From positions 1,372,001-1,436,000 of the forward strand of contig NZ_CP021648.1 of the NCBI RefSeq assembly GCF_002176815.1: DNA of 64,000 nucleotides, in the 5' to 3' direction. Shown here in pieces: positions 18,897 through 27,742 of this stretch. The notes below the pieces were generated by a model. It was not told where the DNA came from. It ran no database searches and saw nothing but the letters and a program-made list of their open reading frames with translations. The DNA comes from Acidovorax sp. T1 (GTDB lineage Bacteria; Pseudomonadota; Gammaproteobacteria; Burkholderiales; Burkholderiaceae_C). The position numbers and the translations under genes were made by a program. How positions within the stretch are numbered: the first letter of the stretch is position 1; the number at the start of each line of letters is the position of its first letter.

Positions 18897-21089
18897 ATGT
18901 CTCCACCGTCCCATGAAGCTGCCGTGGCCTCACCGAGCGCCAATATGTCTGTCGTAGTGGAGGGCGCCGGCGCAACTGACACGCCAGATCGGCAGATCGC
19001 CGCACAGACCGTGGGGCAAACTGACGTGGTGCTCCTGGACAGAGATCACAGTATTCTGGCGTTCAATGAGCGGGTATTTGACTGGGCGGTTCGGACCGAT
19101 GTTCCGCTGCTTGAGCGGTTGCGTTATCTTTGCATTGTCTCTTCGAATTTGGATGAATTCTTTGAGGTAAGGGCTGCGCCGCACATCACAGCAGCGAAAA
19201 ACGGTGAGACAAAAGGCCTTTACACCGAAGCATCCTTTGAAGCCCTGTCAGCTAAGGCGCATGATCTAGTGGCGCGGCAGTACGCGCTGTACAACGATTC
19301 ACTGGTTCCTGCTTTTGCAGCGCATGGCATTCGCATTGTTGCGCATGGTGAGCGGTCGGATGTGCAAAAGCGCTGGGTAAACGACTACTTCATGCGTGAG
19401 GTGCGACCGCTGCTTATTCCCGTGGGGTTGGATCCGGCCCATCCATTTCCGCAGGTCGCCAATAAATCATTGAATTTCATCGTGCGTCTGAAGGGCCGCG
19501 ATGCGTTTGGACGCGAAAACGAAATTGCCATCGTCAAGGTCCCGCGTGCCTTGCCGCGGTTGATCCGCATGCCGACCAAGGTTGCGCCCAAAGAAGCTTT
19601 GTTCGTCAGCCTCTCCAGCATCGTGCGGGCGCACCTGCACGACCTGTTTCCTGGGCGGGAGGTCACCGAGTTTTCGCAGTTTCGCGTGACCCGCCACTCC
19701 GATCTAGCACTCGATGAAGAAGATGTCCGCAACCTGAGAACTGCCCTGCGCCAGGGTTTGCAGCACCGCCACTATGGCCAGGCCGTGCGGCTGGAAGTGT
19801 CGGCAGGCTGTTCGGTGTTTCTTTCGGATTTCCTGCTGGAGCAGTTTGAATTGCCTGGCGCCGCGCTCTACCGTGTTAGAGGGCCTGTCAACCTGGTGCG
19901 GCTGACACAGTTGGTAGATCTGGTCAACGACCCTGCGCTGCTGTTCCCTCCTTGGCGTTCCGTCTGGCCGCGTCAGATGCAGCCGGGTGTTTCCATTCTT
20001 GAACAATTGCGTCATCGTGACATACTGATGCACCAGCCGTTCGAGAGTTTTGATGGTTTGCTGGCCTTTCTGCGCGAGGCAGTCAATGACCCTCAGGTTC
20101 TGGTTATCAAGCAGACCATTTACCGCACCGGCTCAGACTCCGAACTCATGGATCTATTGACCGAGGCAGTGCGTCGCGGCAAGGAAGTCATGGCCGTGGT
20201 GGAGCTTAAGGCGCGCTTTGACGAAGAGGCCAACATCAACTGGGCCGAGGCGCTCGAATCCATTGGTGCTCAGGTGGTTTACGGTGTGGTGGGGCTCAAG
20301 ACACATGCCAAGATGCTGCTGGTCACCCGAAGAGAAGGTCGCCAGCTTCGCCGCTATGGGCATCTGTCCACAGGCAACTACAACATGCGTACGGCGCGCC
20401 TGTATACCGACCTGAGCTATCTCACTGCGGATGAGGAAACCACCGCAGACATGGACGGTGTTTTCAACCATCTGGCCAGTCAGAATCGCCCCCCTAAATT
20501 GCGCAGGTTGTTGCTGGCGCCGTTTCATCTGCACCGTCGCATGCTGGATAAGATTGAGCAGGTGGGGCTGGCGGCCAGTCGCGGAGAAGACGCGCGCATT
20601 GTTGCCAAGATGAATGCCCTGACGGACGAAGGATTGATCCGTGCGCTGATCCTTGCCGGGCAGCGAGGGGCTCGGATTGACCTCATCGTGCGGGGCGCCT
20701 GTATGTTGCCGGCTCAACTGCCCGGGGTCACCGACAACATCCGCGTGCGTTCGGTGATCGGCCGTTTTCTGGAGCACACACGGGTGTTCTATTTCCGCTC
20801 AGGTGGCCAGGAAGACTTGTACCTGTCTAGTGCCGACTGGATGAACCGCAACATGATGCGCCGGGTGGAGCTTGCCTGGCCCGTCACTGATCCCGTTTTG
20901 CGTCAGCAGATCGTGGACGAATGCCTGGTGGCCTATCTTCACGATGATAAGGACGCCTGGACGCTCAAGGCGGATGGAGCTTATGAACGCGCTCGCCACC
21001 CCGTCGCCGGCAGGGGGGCCCAGAACGCACTAATGGTGCGCTACAGCGCTTCAGCGCCAGCAGCGCGCCCCGATCAGGGAATGGCATGA
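18897..21089 (+). CDS. ppk: Polyphosphate kinase 1
   Basis: PPK1 (about 730 aa) polymerises the gamma-phosphate of ATP into polyphosphate, reversibly. The N domain begins VLLDRDHSILAFNERVFDWA, and SNLDEFFEVR follows. The catalytic HKD-type motif with the autophosphorylated His is GLKTHAKMLLV (about H470), followed by HLSTGNYNMRTARLYTD. A second conserved part is HTRVFYFRSGG. Start choice is uncertain: ATG 18897, GTG 18891 or ATG 18945; none has a good ribosome site. It overlaps sixA and has a PHO box upstream. ppx, the degrading enzyme, lies on the other strand 1 kb away. Confidence 0.95.
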   Translation: MSPPSHEAAVASPSANMSVVVEGAGATDTPDRQIAAQTVGQTDVVLLDRDHSILAFNERVFDWAVRTDVPLLERLRYLCIVSSNLDEFFEVRAAPHITAAKNGETKGLYTEASFEALSAKAHDLVARQYALYNDSLVPAFAAHGIRIVAHGERSDVQKRWVNDYFMREVRPLLIPVGLDPAHPFPQVANKSLNFIVRLKGRDAFGRENEIAIVKVPRALPRLIRMPTKVAPKEALFVSLSSIVRAHLHDLFPGREVTEFSQFRVTRHSDLALDEEDVRNLRTALRQGLQHRHYGQAVRLEVSAGCSVFLSDFLLEQFELPGAALYRVRGPVNLVRLTQLVDLVNDPALLFPPWRSVWPRQMQPGVSILEQLRHRDILMHQPFESFDGLLAFLREAVNDPQVLVIKQTIYRTGSDSELMDLLTEAVRRGKEVMAVVELKARFDEEANINWAEALESIGAQVVYGVVGLKTHAKMLLVTRREGRQLRRYGHLSTGNYNMRTARLYTDLSYLTADEETTADMDGVFNHLASQNRPPKLRRLLLAPFHLHRRMLDKIEQVGLAASRGEDARIVAKMNALTDEGLIRALILAGQRGARIDLIVRGACMLPAQLPGVTDNIRVRSVIGRFLEHTRVFYFRSGGQEDLYLSSADWMNRNMMRRVELAWPVTDPVLRQQIVDECLVAYLHDDKDAWTLKADGAYERARHPVAGRGAQNALMVRYSASAPAARPDQGMA

Positions 21090-21556
21090 TGGACCTCATC
21101 CTCTGGCGTCACGCGGAAGCCGAGGAAGCGGCTGATGGGATGGACGATACGGCCCGTCCCCTCACCCAGCGGGGGGAGAAACAGGCAGCACGCATGGCAG
21201 CGTGGTTGGACCGGCAACTGCCTGATGGGTTGCGAGTACTTGCAAGCCCGGCTCGCCGAACCGAGCAGACGGCCAGCGCTTTGGGGCGTAAGTTCAAGAT
21301 GCGTGCCGAACTGCTGCCCGGCGGAACCGTAGAGGACTTACTGGAACTGGCCCAATGGCCGCGTGCGCGCGGGGCCGTGCTGATCATTGGCCATCAGCCT
21401 GTGCTTGGGCAGACGATTGCTCACCTGCTGAGTTTGCAGGCCCCCGAGTGCGCCGTACGCAAGGGGGCCGTCTGGTGGCTTCGCCAGCGCCAGCGCCAGC
21501 GGCTGGACCATTGCCAGACCGTGCTCATGACGGTGCAGTCCCCCGACTTCCTCTGA
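21086..21556 (+). CDS. sixA: Phosphohistidine phosphatase SixA
   Basis: Histidine phosphatase of the RHG/phosphoglycerate-mutase superfamily (156 aa). SixA removes phosphate from histidine residues, for example in phosphorelays or the nitrogen PTS. The RHA motif is in ILWRHAEAEE (R8-H9), a second conserved Arg is in SPARRTEQTA, and the distal catalytic His is in IIGHQPVLG. The start overlaps the ppk stop (ATGA), so translation is coupled. An adjacent ATG at 21089 is equally possible. Pairing with ppk is frequent in betaproteobacteria, which may mean it acts on phosphohistidine linked to phosphate metabolism; that is inference. Confidence 0.88.
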   Translation: MMDLILWRHAEAEEAADGMDDTARPLTQRGEKQAARMAAWLDRQLPDGLRVLASPARRTEQTASALGRKFKMRAELLPGGTVEDLLELAQWPRARGAVLIIGHQPVLGQTIAHLLSLQAPECAVRKGAVWWLRQRQRQRLDHCQTVLMTVQSPDFL

Positions 21557-21597
21557 TCTGCAATCCACGGGCCATTTTTAGCTCTGGCTAAGTCCCG

Positions 21598-22104
21598 TTA
21601 CTTGCGGACTGCCTTGGCAGGGGTCTTTGTGGCGGGAACATCGGCCTTTGGGCGCCCCGTCTTGATGGACGGTATCGCCTGCAGGGCAGTGCGTAAAGCC
21701 GTATCTGACAGTCCGGCCAGCAGCTTCAATCCGGCGCGTAGCAACTCGCTTTTCTTGGTTGGTTGGGCGAGTGCGTCCGCGCGTTGTTTGAGTGTTTCGA
21801 TGACAGCGTACTCATCTTTGGGGATGGTGAAACTGTCGCGAACCAGTTTGGGCTTTTTGGCGCGTGCTTCCTTGGCTGGCAATGCCGGTGCTGTAGCGGG
21901 TTTTGCCTTTGCCGTGGTGGGGGCAACGGCACGTTTGACGGACTTGGCTGCGGCTTTGGCAACCACCTTGGGTTCGGCTGCCGCCGCTTTTTTAACCTTG
22001 GAAGCAGTTGCCGCTGGGGTCGTGCCCGCTACCGCTGGCTTGGCTGACGGTTGAGCAGCAGTTAGGGCGGGGTTTTGGCTCGGAGTGGTGCTGGAAGTGG
22101 TCAT
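21598..22104 (-). CDS. Ala/Lys/Pro-rich protein with C-terminal ribbon-helix-helix-like domain
   Basis: Protein of 168 aa that I do not recognise by name. The first 90 residues are low-complexity Ala/Lys/Pro (KKAAAAEPKVVAKAAAKS), like histone H1-type tails of AlgP and PhaF. Residues about 95-150 look like a ribbon-helix-helix DNA-binding unit: strand DSFTIPKDEY, helix AVIETLKQRADALAQP and helix KKSELLRAGLKLLAG. The start is the ATG at 22104. A perfect 16-bp inverted repeat lies 13 bp upstream, a likely operator for autoregulation. Convergent with sixA and downstream of ppx. The basic tail could bind DNA or polyphosphate; both are speculation. Confidence 0.6.
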   Translation of the reverse strand: MTTSSTTPSQNPALTAAQPSAKPAVAGTTPAATASKVKKAAAAEPKVVAKAAAKSVKRAVAPTTAKAKPATAPALPAKEARAKKPKLVRDSFTIPKDEYAVIETLKQRADALAQPTKKSELLRAGLKLLAGLSDTALRTALQAIPSIKTGRPKADVPATKTPAKAVRK

Positions 22105-22116
22105 AGTGAATGAATA

Positions 22117-22149
22117 AATAAACGGTATAAACAGTTTATACCGTTTATT
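22117..22149. promoter_or_regulatory. Perfect 33-bp palindrome before the ribbon-helix-helix gene
   Basis: Arms 22117-22132 and 22134-22149 are exact reverse complements around a single A; the core reads GGTATAAAC-A-GTTTATACC. It is AT-rich, lacks a GC stem and T tract, and lies between the ppx stop and the start of the next gene. An operator fits better than a terminator. Confidence 0.65.
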
Positions 22150-22157
22150 GCCTCCAG

Positions 22158-23639
22158 TCACCCCAGATTGAGTTCCAGTTCCCAGGGGGTTTTTTGCCAG
22201 GCTATCACCTCTTCGCGTAGCAGGTAGGCTGATTGCGGGTAGGCTGCAGCCCATCCCGGCCTGGTGCTGATGGTGTGGCGCGTGCCCACGGCGCGCATAG
22301 ACAGGCCTTCCACGTCTGGGTCGCGACGGGCATGGCAGAGCGCAACCGCTATGCGCAAACTCAGCAATTGCAGGGAAAAACCAGCGTCGTTGATCAGTTC
22401 GATTTCCAGTTTGCGGACTTTGCCCCGCTGTCCCAGCACCAGAGCGCTGAGCCTGTGTAGTTCGGACACGGCGAACCCGGCGGCATCGGTGTGATCCAGG
22501 ATGTAGGCGCCATGGCGGTGGTATTCGCTGTGCGAAATGATGCCGCCAATCTCATGTAGGCGTGCTGCCCATTCGAGCTTGCGTGCGGCACGCTCGCTGT
22601 TCAGGGGGGCAGCCTGGGTGAAGAGGGCAGATGCAACACGCGCAACCCGCTCGGCTTGGGCGGTGTCCACCGAGAAGCGCTGCATGAGGCCATTCACCGT
22701 GGTGGTTCTTAAGTCGGTCTCGGGCTGCTCGCGGTCAAGCAGGTCGTAGAGAGCGCCCTGACGCAGCGCGCCCTGGGCGACATGCATCTGCCCAATTTCG
22801 AGCAGATCGAAAACCGCCCGCAACACACTGATGCCACCGCCAATCACGGCCCGCCGGTCTTCCTTGAGTCCTTCCAGTCGAACGCGGTCTGCATGGTGTG
22901 AGCGCAGCAGGCGGTCCTGCAGCCAGTTCAGTCCCTCCGCTGTGATGAGACCCTCGGGGCCGCCTGCAGCAGCGAGGATGTCGCCAACCGCACCAGCGGT
23001 GCCTGAAGATCCATAGGCAATATCCCAGGTGTCGGGCCGGAATGTGCCAAGGGCCTCGTCCAGCACTGCTTTGGCGGCAATTTCTGCGGCCAGGAAGGCC
23101 TGCCGTGTGAATTGGCCATCGGCAAAATAGCGCGTGGACCAGGCCACACTGCCCACCCTGAAAGACGCCACGGTGTGGGGCCGGAATTGCTGGCCAAGGA
23201 TGAATTCGGTGGAGCGACCGCCAATGTCCACCACCAGCCGGCGTTCGTCCGACTGCGGAAGCAGGCGCGCAACTCCCTGGTAGATCAGTCGAGCTTCTTC
23301 GGGGCCCGACACCACATCGATGGGGTAGCCCAGAATCTCACCGCCACGCGCCAGAAATACTTCACGATTGCGGGCTTCGCGCAAAGTCTGGGTTGCCACT
23401 GCACGCACCTGGGCTCGCTCAAAACCAGCAAGCCGCTCGCCAAAGCGCGCCAGGCAATCCCAGCCGCGTTGCATGGCCTCACGCGTCAGATTGAATTCCT
23501 CGTCAAGGCCATTGCCCAAGCGAACGGTTTCCTTGAGATATTCCATCCGTTGGATGTGGCCGTGCTCGAAGCGGCCAATTTCAAGGCGAAAGCTGTTAGA
23601 CCCAAGATCTACAGCCGCAAGCAATGTTCCGTTGTGCAT
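22158..23639 (-). CDS. ppx: Exopolyphosphatase (Ppx/GppA family)
   Basis: Ppx (493 aa) removes terminal phosphates from polyphosphate, and the related GppA activity hydrolyses pppGpp. The ASKHA-fold phosphate loops are visible: AAVDLGSNSFRLEIG at the start, then VVDIGGRSTEFILG (about 140-153), and YGSSGTAGAVGD. The C-terminal third has an HD-like helical domain (ARLHEIGGIISHSEYHRHG). The start is the ATG at 23639 giving MHNGTLLAAVDLGS; the extra in-frame sequence upstream has no homology. It is downstream of the binding-protein gene by about 70 bp and may share its Pho-controlled transcript. It opposes ppk in function. Confidence 0.93.
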   Translation of the reverse strand: MHNGTLLAAVDLGSNSFRLEIGRFEHGHIQRMEYLKETVRLGNGLDEEFNLTREAMQRGWDCLARFGERLAGFERAQVRAVATQTLREARNREVFLARGGEILGYPIDVVSGPEEARLIYQGVARLLPQSDERRLVVDIGGRSTEFILGQQFRPHTVASFRVGSVAWSTRYFADGQFTRQAFLAAEIAAKAVLDEALGTFRPDTWDIAYGSSGTAGAVGDILAAAGGPEGLITAEGLNWLQDRLLRSHHADRVRLEGLKEDRRAVIGGGISVLRAVFDLLEIGQMHVAQGALRQGALYDLLDREQPETDLRTTTVNGLMQRFSVDTAQAERVARVASALFTQAAPLNSERAARKLEWAARLHEIGGIISHSEYHRHGAYILDHTDAAGFAVSELHRLSALVLGQRGKVRKLEIELINDAGFSLQLLSLRIAVALCHARRDPDVEGLSMRAVGTRHTISTRPGWAAAYPQSAYLLREEVIAWQKTPWELELNLG

Positions 23640-23709
23640 GTTTCTGCGCGTGATGCGCTTGATCTCCAGCGCGAAGCATAGCACCCGCGTTGCTGTGTCC
23701 AGGCTGGTG

Positions 23710-24906
23710 TCAGCCGATGATGCGACCGTCCTGGGTCAGCATGCTTTGCGTCACATAAGCGTTCAACCGCTTTTTTCCCTGGTAAGCAACCACATAGCCG
23801 CCGACATTCACGTTGGCACGCCGCTGCAAAGCCGAGAGCACGCTGGCGCGCGTGATGGGCCCGGAAATACCGCCCATCACCTCGGCGGTATAGCGCGCAG
23901 CAATGAACCCAGCGAGACCCTGCGGAGAGGGGGCTTCGTCAAAGAACCGGGCCAGCGCAGTGCGATAAGCGCGCACCACGGGCAGGCCGGATGTGACCAG
24001 TGGCACCGCCTGGGTGGCGATGATGGAGGTGCCCTTGGGCGTGCCCCCCATCTGGGCGAGCGACTGCAAGTTCACATCGGCCAGCGCCACGACAAAGCAT
24101 TGTCGGCCTGGTGGGGCGACCAGCTTGCTGGCAAATGCGTGCAACTCTGGTGTTCCCCCAACAAACAAAATAATGGTTTGTGTTGGAGTTGTCAGCTGCC
24201 TGGCAGCCGGGCCTGTTGTGCCCGGAAGCGGCAATATCTGTGCTTGCAAATCCAGGTTTTTGGCGACCTGCAGAACATAGGCTTCCGACTGCTGCTGTAC
24301 CTCTGCGGTGGCGAAGACCACACCGATCTGCTTCACACCCAGGGACGCATGTGTCTTGATGGCATGCGCTATCTGGGTTTGGTGGTCCGGGAACACCTCG
24401 AACACCGTCTCGGCCTCGTTGTCGGTTACAGCGTCGTGCAACCAGGGGGCCACAAGTGCCAGGGGAGACGCAGAGCGCGCCGAAGACTGCAAGGCCACAA
24501 GCCCCGCGGCCGCGGTATTGCCCACGCAGCCAGCCACTGCCACGCACCCGGCTTGCCCATGGGCAGCTTCCCATGCGGCTTTCAGACTTGCGGGCGTGCC
24601 ATCGGTTTCGATGGTGACGTGCTGCACAGCGCGGCCACGAAGCCCGCCACGCGCGTTGAGGTCCTGCCAGGCGGATCGGGAGCCAACCAAAAAGTCGCGG
24701 CTGATATCTTGCTGGTCAAAAGTCAAGTCAACTACTTGGGCCACCACCAGCGGGCGTTCCACATCGGCATTGCGAGGTGTGCCTGCTGGCAGTGGCTGGG
24801 CCATGACTTCGCCTGCCATTGCGGCACCTGCAGCAGCGGTCCAACGAATCCAGTGGCGGCGATTCAGCGAAACCGCTGGGCAATTGGGAAGATACATGGC
24901 CATCAA
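23710..24906 (-). CDS. Periplasmic binding protein, branched-chain amino acid type
   Basis: Exported protein of up to 398 aa of the type I periplasmic-binding fold (Peripla_BP_6, as in LivJ/UrtA). The N terminus RRHWIRWTAAAGAAMAGEVMA looks like a Tat-style or Sec signal. The mature part has RPLVVAQVVDLTFDQQDISR, FLVGSRSAWQDLNARGGLRG and GCVAVAGCVGNTAAAG, typical for this fold. No permease or ATPase genes are adjacent, so it may be a sensor or an orphan receptor. The ligand is unknown. It starts 15 bp after the fasciclin gene and probably shares its Pho-box promoter. Several ATGs (24906, 24903, 24897) are possible starts. Confidence 0.72.
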   Translation of the reverse strand: MMAMYLPNCPAVSLNRRHWIRWTAAAGAAMAGEVMAQPLPAGTPRNADVERPLVVAQVVDLTFDQQDISRDFLVGSRSAWQDLNARGGLRGRAVQHVTIETDGTPASLKAAWEAAHGQAGCVAVAGCVGNTAAAGLVALQSSARSASPLALVAPWLHDAVTDNEAETVFEVFPDHQTQIAHAIKTHASLGVKQIGVVFATAEVQQQSEAYVLQVAKNLDLQAQILPLPGTTGPAARQLTTPTQTIILFVGGTPELHAFASKLVAPPGRQCFVVALADVNLQSLAQMGGTPKGTSIIATQAVPLVTSGLPVVRAYRTALARFFDEAPSPQGLAGFIAARYTAEVMGGISGPITRASVLSALQRRANVNVGGYVVAYQGKKRLNAYVTQSMLTQDGRIIG

Positions 24907-24921
24907 ATACTCAGAGAGGTG

Positions 24922-25413
24922 TTACTTCTTGGGTGGCATCATCACGCGGTCGACTACATGGACAACGCCATTGCTGGCGGAGAGGTCCGCTTGCTCTACC
25001 ATCGATTCCTCGACGGTCACGAACGTGCCTGCACGTGCCAATGCGACGTTAGCACCCTGCAAGGTCTTGACATTGCCTGGCTTCACGTCTTTGGATGCCA
25101 CGCGCGATGGCACGATGTGGTAGCTGATCACGGACTTGAGCAGTGCCTTGTCAGCCTTGAGTGCATCCAGGGTCTTTGCTGGAACTGCCTTGAAGGCAGC
25201 GTCAGAGGGTGCAAAAACGGTGTAGGGGCCTGCCGCCTTGAGTGTTTCCGTCATGCCGGCTTCTGCAACCAGGGCGTTGAAGGTCTTCAATGACGAGGTC
25301 TTGGCGATCGTGTCGGCCAAAGTCTGGGGTGCGGATGCGTTGGTGGCGCAGGCGCCCAGGGTGGTCACTGCCACCAGGGCGAGTGCAGATTGAAGTGCAT
25401 AGCGGCGAAACAT
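24922..25413 (-). CDS. Fasciclin (FAS1) domain lipoprotein
   Basis: Secreted protein of 163 aa with one FAS1 domain. The signal MFRRYALQSALALVAVTTLGACA ends in a lipobox-like LGAC, so it is probably a lipoprotein with its domain in the periplasm or on the surface. FAS1 blocks: TFNALVAEAGMTETLK, GPYTVFAPSDAAFKAVP (H1 box) and VISYHIVPSRV, ending NGVVHVVDRVMMPPKK (H2). Such domains mediate adhesion or binding. It is the first gene of a unit with a binding protein and perhaps ppx, and has a PHO box 61 bp before the start, divergent from pstS. A role in phosphate stress is inferred from that box. Confidence 0.88.
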   Translation of the reverse strand: MFRRYALQSALALVAVTTLGACATNASAPQTLADTIAKTSSLKTFNALVAEAGMTETLKAAGPYTVFAPSDAAFKAVPAKTLDALKADKALLKSVISYHIVPSRVASKDVKPGNVKTLQGANVALARAGTFVTVEESMVEQADLSASNGVVHVVDRVMMPPKK

Positions 25414-25473
25414 GGGATTCTCCAGTAAGTAAATGGCCGACGCATGTCGGTCGCCGCAGACTACGCATCAGTT

Positions 25474-25491
25474 GTGACATAGTTGTGACAA
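25474..25491 (-). promoter_or_regulatory. PHO box before the fasciclin gene
   Basis: Read on the minus strand: TTGTCAC, AACT, ATGTCAC, two 7-mers at 11-bp spacing, each 5 of 7 to CTGTCAT. It is oriented towards the fasciclin gene, 61 bp before its ATG. The pstS box lies 60 bp away on the other strand. Confidence 0.7.
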
Positions 25492-25548
25492 GTTGATTCG
25501 GCCTTTAATTGCCGGGAAGGAGATTAAGCGTATGACAGCTGGGGATAA

Positions 25549-25566
25549 AAGTCACGGTATTGTCAT
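25549..25566 (+). promoter_or_regulatory. PHO box before pstS
   Basis: AAGTCAC (25549-25555), GGTA, TTGTCAT (25560-25566): paired 7-mers with 11-bp spacing, 55 bp before the pstS ATG. TACAGT about 10 bp downstream may be the -10 element. Position and gene fit classical PhoB control of pst. Confidence 0.78.
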
Positions 25567-25620
25567 ATTTGAAACCTACAGTCGCGGCATCTCAACTCCT
25601 TCAACCCTAAAGGTATCTTC

Positions 25621-26661
25621 ATGAAAATGTCCGTGATTCGAGTTCTGGTGGCTGGTGTGGCTTCGGCTGGAGCGTTTTCTGGCGCCATGGCGCAGCAAGA
25701 AGTTACGGGCGCTGGCGCCTCGTTTCCGGCACCGCTGTATTCCAAGTGGGCTTCCGAGTACAACAAGGCCACTGGCGTAAAAGTTAACTACCAGTCGGTG
25801 GGTTCGGGTGCTGGTCTGCGCCAGATCGATGCCAAAACTGTGGCGTTTGGCGCCTCGGACATGCCTCTGAAGGATGAGGATCTCGAAAAGAAGGGCCTGG
25901 TGCAGTTCCCTACCGTGATCGGTGGCGTGGTGCCGGTTGTCAACATCAAGGGTATTGCCCCAGGTCAGATCAAGCTGACGGGCCAGGTGCTGGGTGATAT
26001 CTACCTGGGCAAGATCACCAAGTGGAACGATCCTGCTATCACGGCTATGAATCCTTCCGTGCCGCTGCCGGATGCCACCATTGCGCCTGTGCGCCGCGCT
26101 GACGGTTCGGGCACTACTTTCGTCTTCACCAATTACCTGAGCAAGGTCAATGCCGAATGGAAAGCCAAGGTTGGTGAAGGCACGGCAGTGAACTGGCCTG
26201 TGGGTGCAGGTGGCAAGGGCAACGAAGGCGTGGCCGCCTTTGTGGGTCGCCTGCCCAACTCCATTGGTTACGTCGAGTACGCCTACGTCAAGCAAAACAA
26301 GATGACTTACACGCAGGTGCAAAACGCAGCGGGCAAGTTCGCTACTCCGGACGACGTTGGCTTCAAGGCTGCAGCTGCTGGCGCTGTCTGGCCCAAGAGC
26401 TTCTATCTGATTTTGACGAACCAGCCTGGTGATGCCACTTGGCCTATCACCAACCCTACTTTCATCCTGATGCACAAGGTTCAAGAGAAGCCAGCGGATG
26501 CCGCTGCAGCGCTGAAGTTCTTTGACTGGGCCTTCAAGTCCGGTGACAAGACGGCTTCGGACCTGGACTATGTGCCCATGCCTGATGTCGTGAAGAGCAA
26601 TATCCTGAAGTCCTGGGGTGACATCAAGGACACCTCCGGCAAGGCTGTTTCGTTCAAGTAA
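25621..26661 (+). CDS. pstS: Phosphate ABC transporter, periplasmic binding protein
   Basis: PstS (346 aa) captures inorganic phosphate in the periplasm for the high-affinity Pst importer. The signal peptide MKMSVIRVLVAGVASAGAF ends near AMA-QQ (about residue 24). The mature protein starts with VTGAGASFPAPLYSKWA. Phosphate contacts are in GSGAGLRQI, FGASDMPL and the loop RRADGSGTTFVFTNYL. Length is normal. It is preceded by a PHO box and followed by a hairpin that would allow more PstS than membrane components. Codon use is less extreme than in neighbours, with more AAG, GCT and GGT, as for highly expressed genes. Confidence 0.97.
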   Translation: MKMSVIRVLVAGVASAGAFSGAMAQQEVTGAGASFPAPLYSKWASEYNKATGVKVNYQSVGSGAGLRQIDAKTVAFGASDMPLKDEDLEKKGLVQFPTVIGGVVPVVNIKGIAPGQIKLTGQVLGDIYLGKITKWNDPAITAMNPSVPLPDATIAPVRRADGSGTTFVFTNYLSKVNAEWKAKVGEGTAVNWPVGAGGKGNEGVAAFVGRLPNSIGYVEYAYVKQNKMTYTQVQNAAGKFATPDDVGFKAAAAGAVWPKSFYLILTNQPGDATWPITNPTFILMHKVQEKPADAAAALKFFDWAFKSGDKTASDLDYVPMPDVVKSNILKSWGDIKDTSGKAVSFK

Positions 26662-26668
26662 TCCTCGG

Positions 26669-26691
26669 GGCCGGCCACAAGCCGGCCTTTT
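26669..26691 (+). terminator. Partial terminator between pstS and pstC
   Basis: GGCCGGC (26669-26675), loop CACAA, GCCGGCC (26681-26687), then TTTT. In pst operons such a hairpin lowers expression of the membrane genes relative to pstS. Confidence 0.7.
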
Positions 26692-26716
26692 GATTTAACT
26701 TCTCAAGGCTACCAAC

Positions 26717-27742
26717 GTGTCCACTATGATGCCGGTTCGCCAGAGTACGACCGCCGAGTCGGCCTCTGGCATCAAACGGACCACACCCCCTCCCAATAAA
26801 TCATTCATATCAGGCATGTTGGCAGACCGAATTTTTGGATGGCTGGCGCGTGGCGCAGCCATCATCACGCTGTTGTTGCTGTTTGGCATCATGGCGTCCT
26901 TGGTGGTGGGGGCCTGGCCTTCCATTTCCAAATATGGCCTCAGCTTTCTCACCAACAGCGTCTGGGACCCGGTTCAAGACGAGTACGGTGGCCTGGTCAT
27001 GATTTATGGCACGCTCGCCACGTCGTTCATCGCGTTGCTGATCGCCGTGCCCGTGAGCTTTGGCATTGCCTTGTTCCTTACCGAATTGTCGCCCGCCTGG
27101 CTGAAACGGCCCTTGGGTACCGCCATTGAATTGCTGGCCGCCGTGCCATCCATTGTGTATGGCATGTGGGGCTTGATGGTGTTTGGCCCCATCCTGGCGC
27201 GTTTTGTGCAGCAGCCTTTGCAGGCGCTGTTCGATGGTGTTCCCTACTTGGGTGCATTTGTCTCGGGTCCGCCGGTCGGCATTGGTATTTTGTCTGCCGG
27301 CATCATTTTGGCCATCATGATCATTCCGTTCATCGCGTCGGTGATGCGGGATGTTTTTGATGTCACACCTGCGCTGCTCAAAGAGTCGGCTTACGGCCTG
27401 GGCTCCACCACCTGGGAAGTTATGTGGAAGGTTGTGCTGCCCTACACGAAGACGGGTGTGATCGGCGGCATCATGTTGGGTCTGGGGCGTGCGTTGGGCG
27501 AAACCATGGCGGTGACTTTCGTGATCGGCAACATGAATCAGCTCGACTCGCTGTCGCTTTTCGAGGCGGCCAACAGCATCACATCGGCCCTGGCGAATGA
27601 ATTTGCAGAAGCGGGTGAAGGCCTTCACCAAGCGTCCCTCATCTATCTGGGGCTGGTGCTTTTCTTTATCACCTTTGTGGTGCTGACCTTGTCCAAGATT
27701 CTGCTGTCACGCCTTCAGAAGAATGAAGGATCCCGCACATGA
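26717..27742 (+). CDS. pstC: Phosphate ABC transporter permease PstC
   Basis: Inner-membrane permease (about 341 aa), partner of PstA, with six predicted membrane helices after a 35-residue cytoplasmic N terminus. The ABC-permease EAA region, contacted by PstB, is [18 protein letters not shown] followed by [18 protein letters not shown]. Start choice: GTG at 26717 has an AAGG site 9 bases before it; ATGs at 26726 and 26729 are alternatives. It overlaps pstA by four bases (ATGA). The N-terminal extension [14 protein letters not shown] is a feature often seen in proteobacterial PstC. Confidence 0.95.
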   Translation: MSTMMPVRQSTTAESASGIKRTTPPPNKSFISGMLADRIFGWLARGAAIITLLLLFGIMASLVVGAWPSISKYGLSFLTNSVWDPVQDEYGGLVMIYGTLATSFIALLIAVPVSFGIALFLTELSPAWLKRPLGTAIELLAAVPSIVYGMWGLMVFGPILARFVQQPLQALFDGVPYLGAFVSGPPVGIGILSAGIILAIMIIPFIASVMRDVFDVTPALLKESAYGLGSTTWEVMWKVVLPYTKTGVIGGIMLGLGRALGETMAVTFVIGNMNQLDSLSLFEAANSITSALANEFAEAGEGLHQASLIYLGLVLFFITFVVLTLSKILLSRLQKNEGSRT

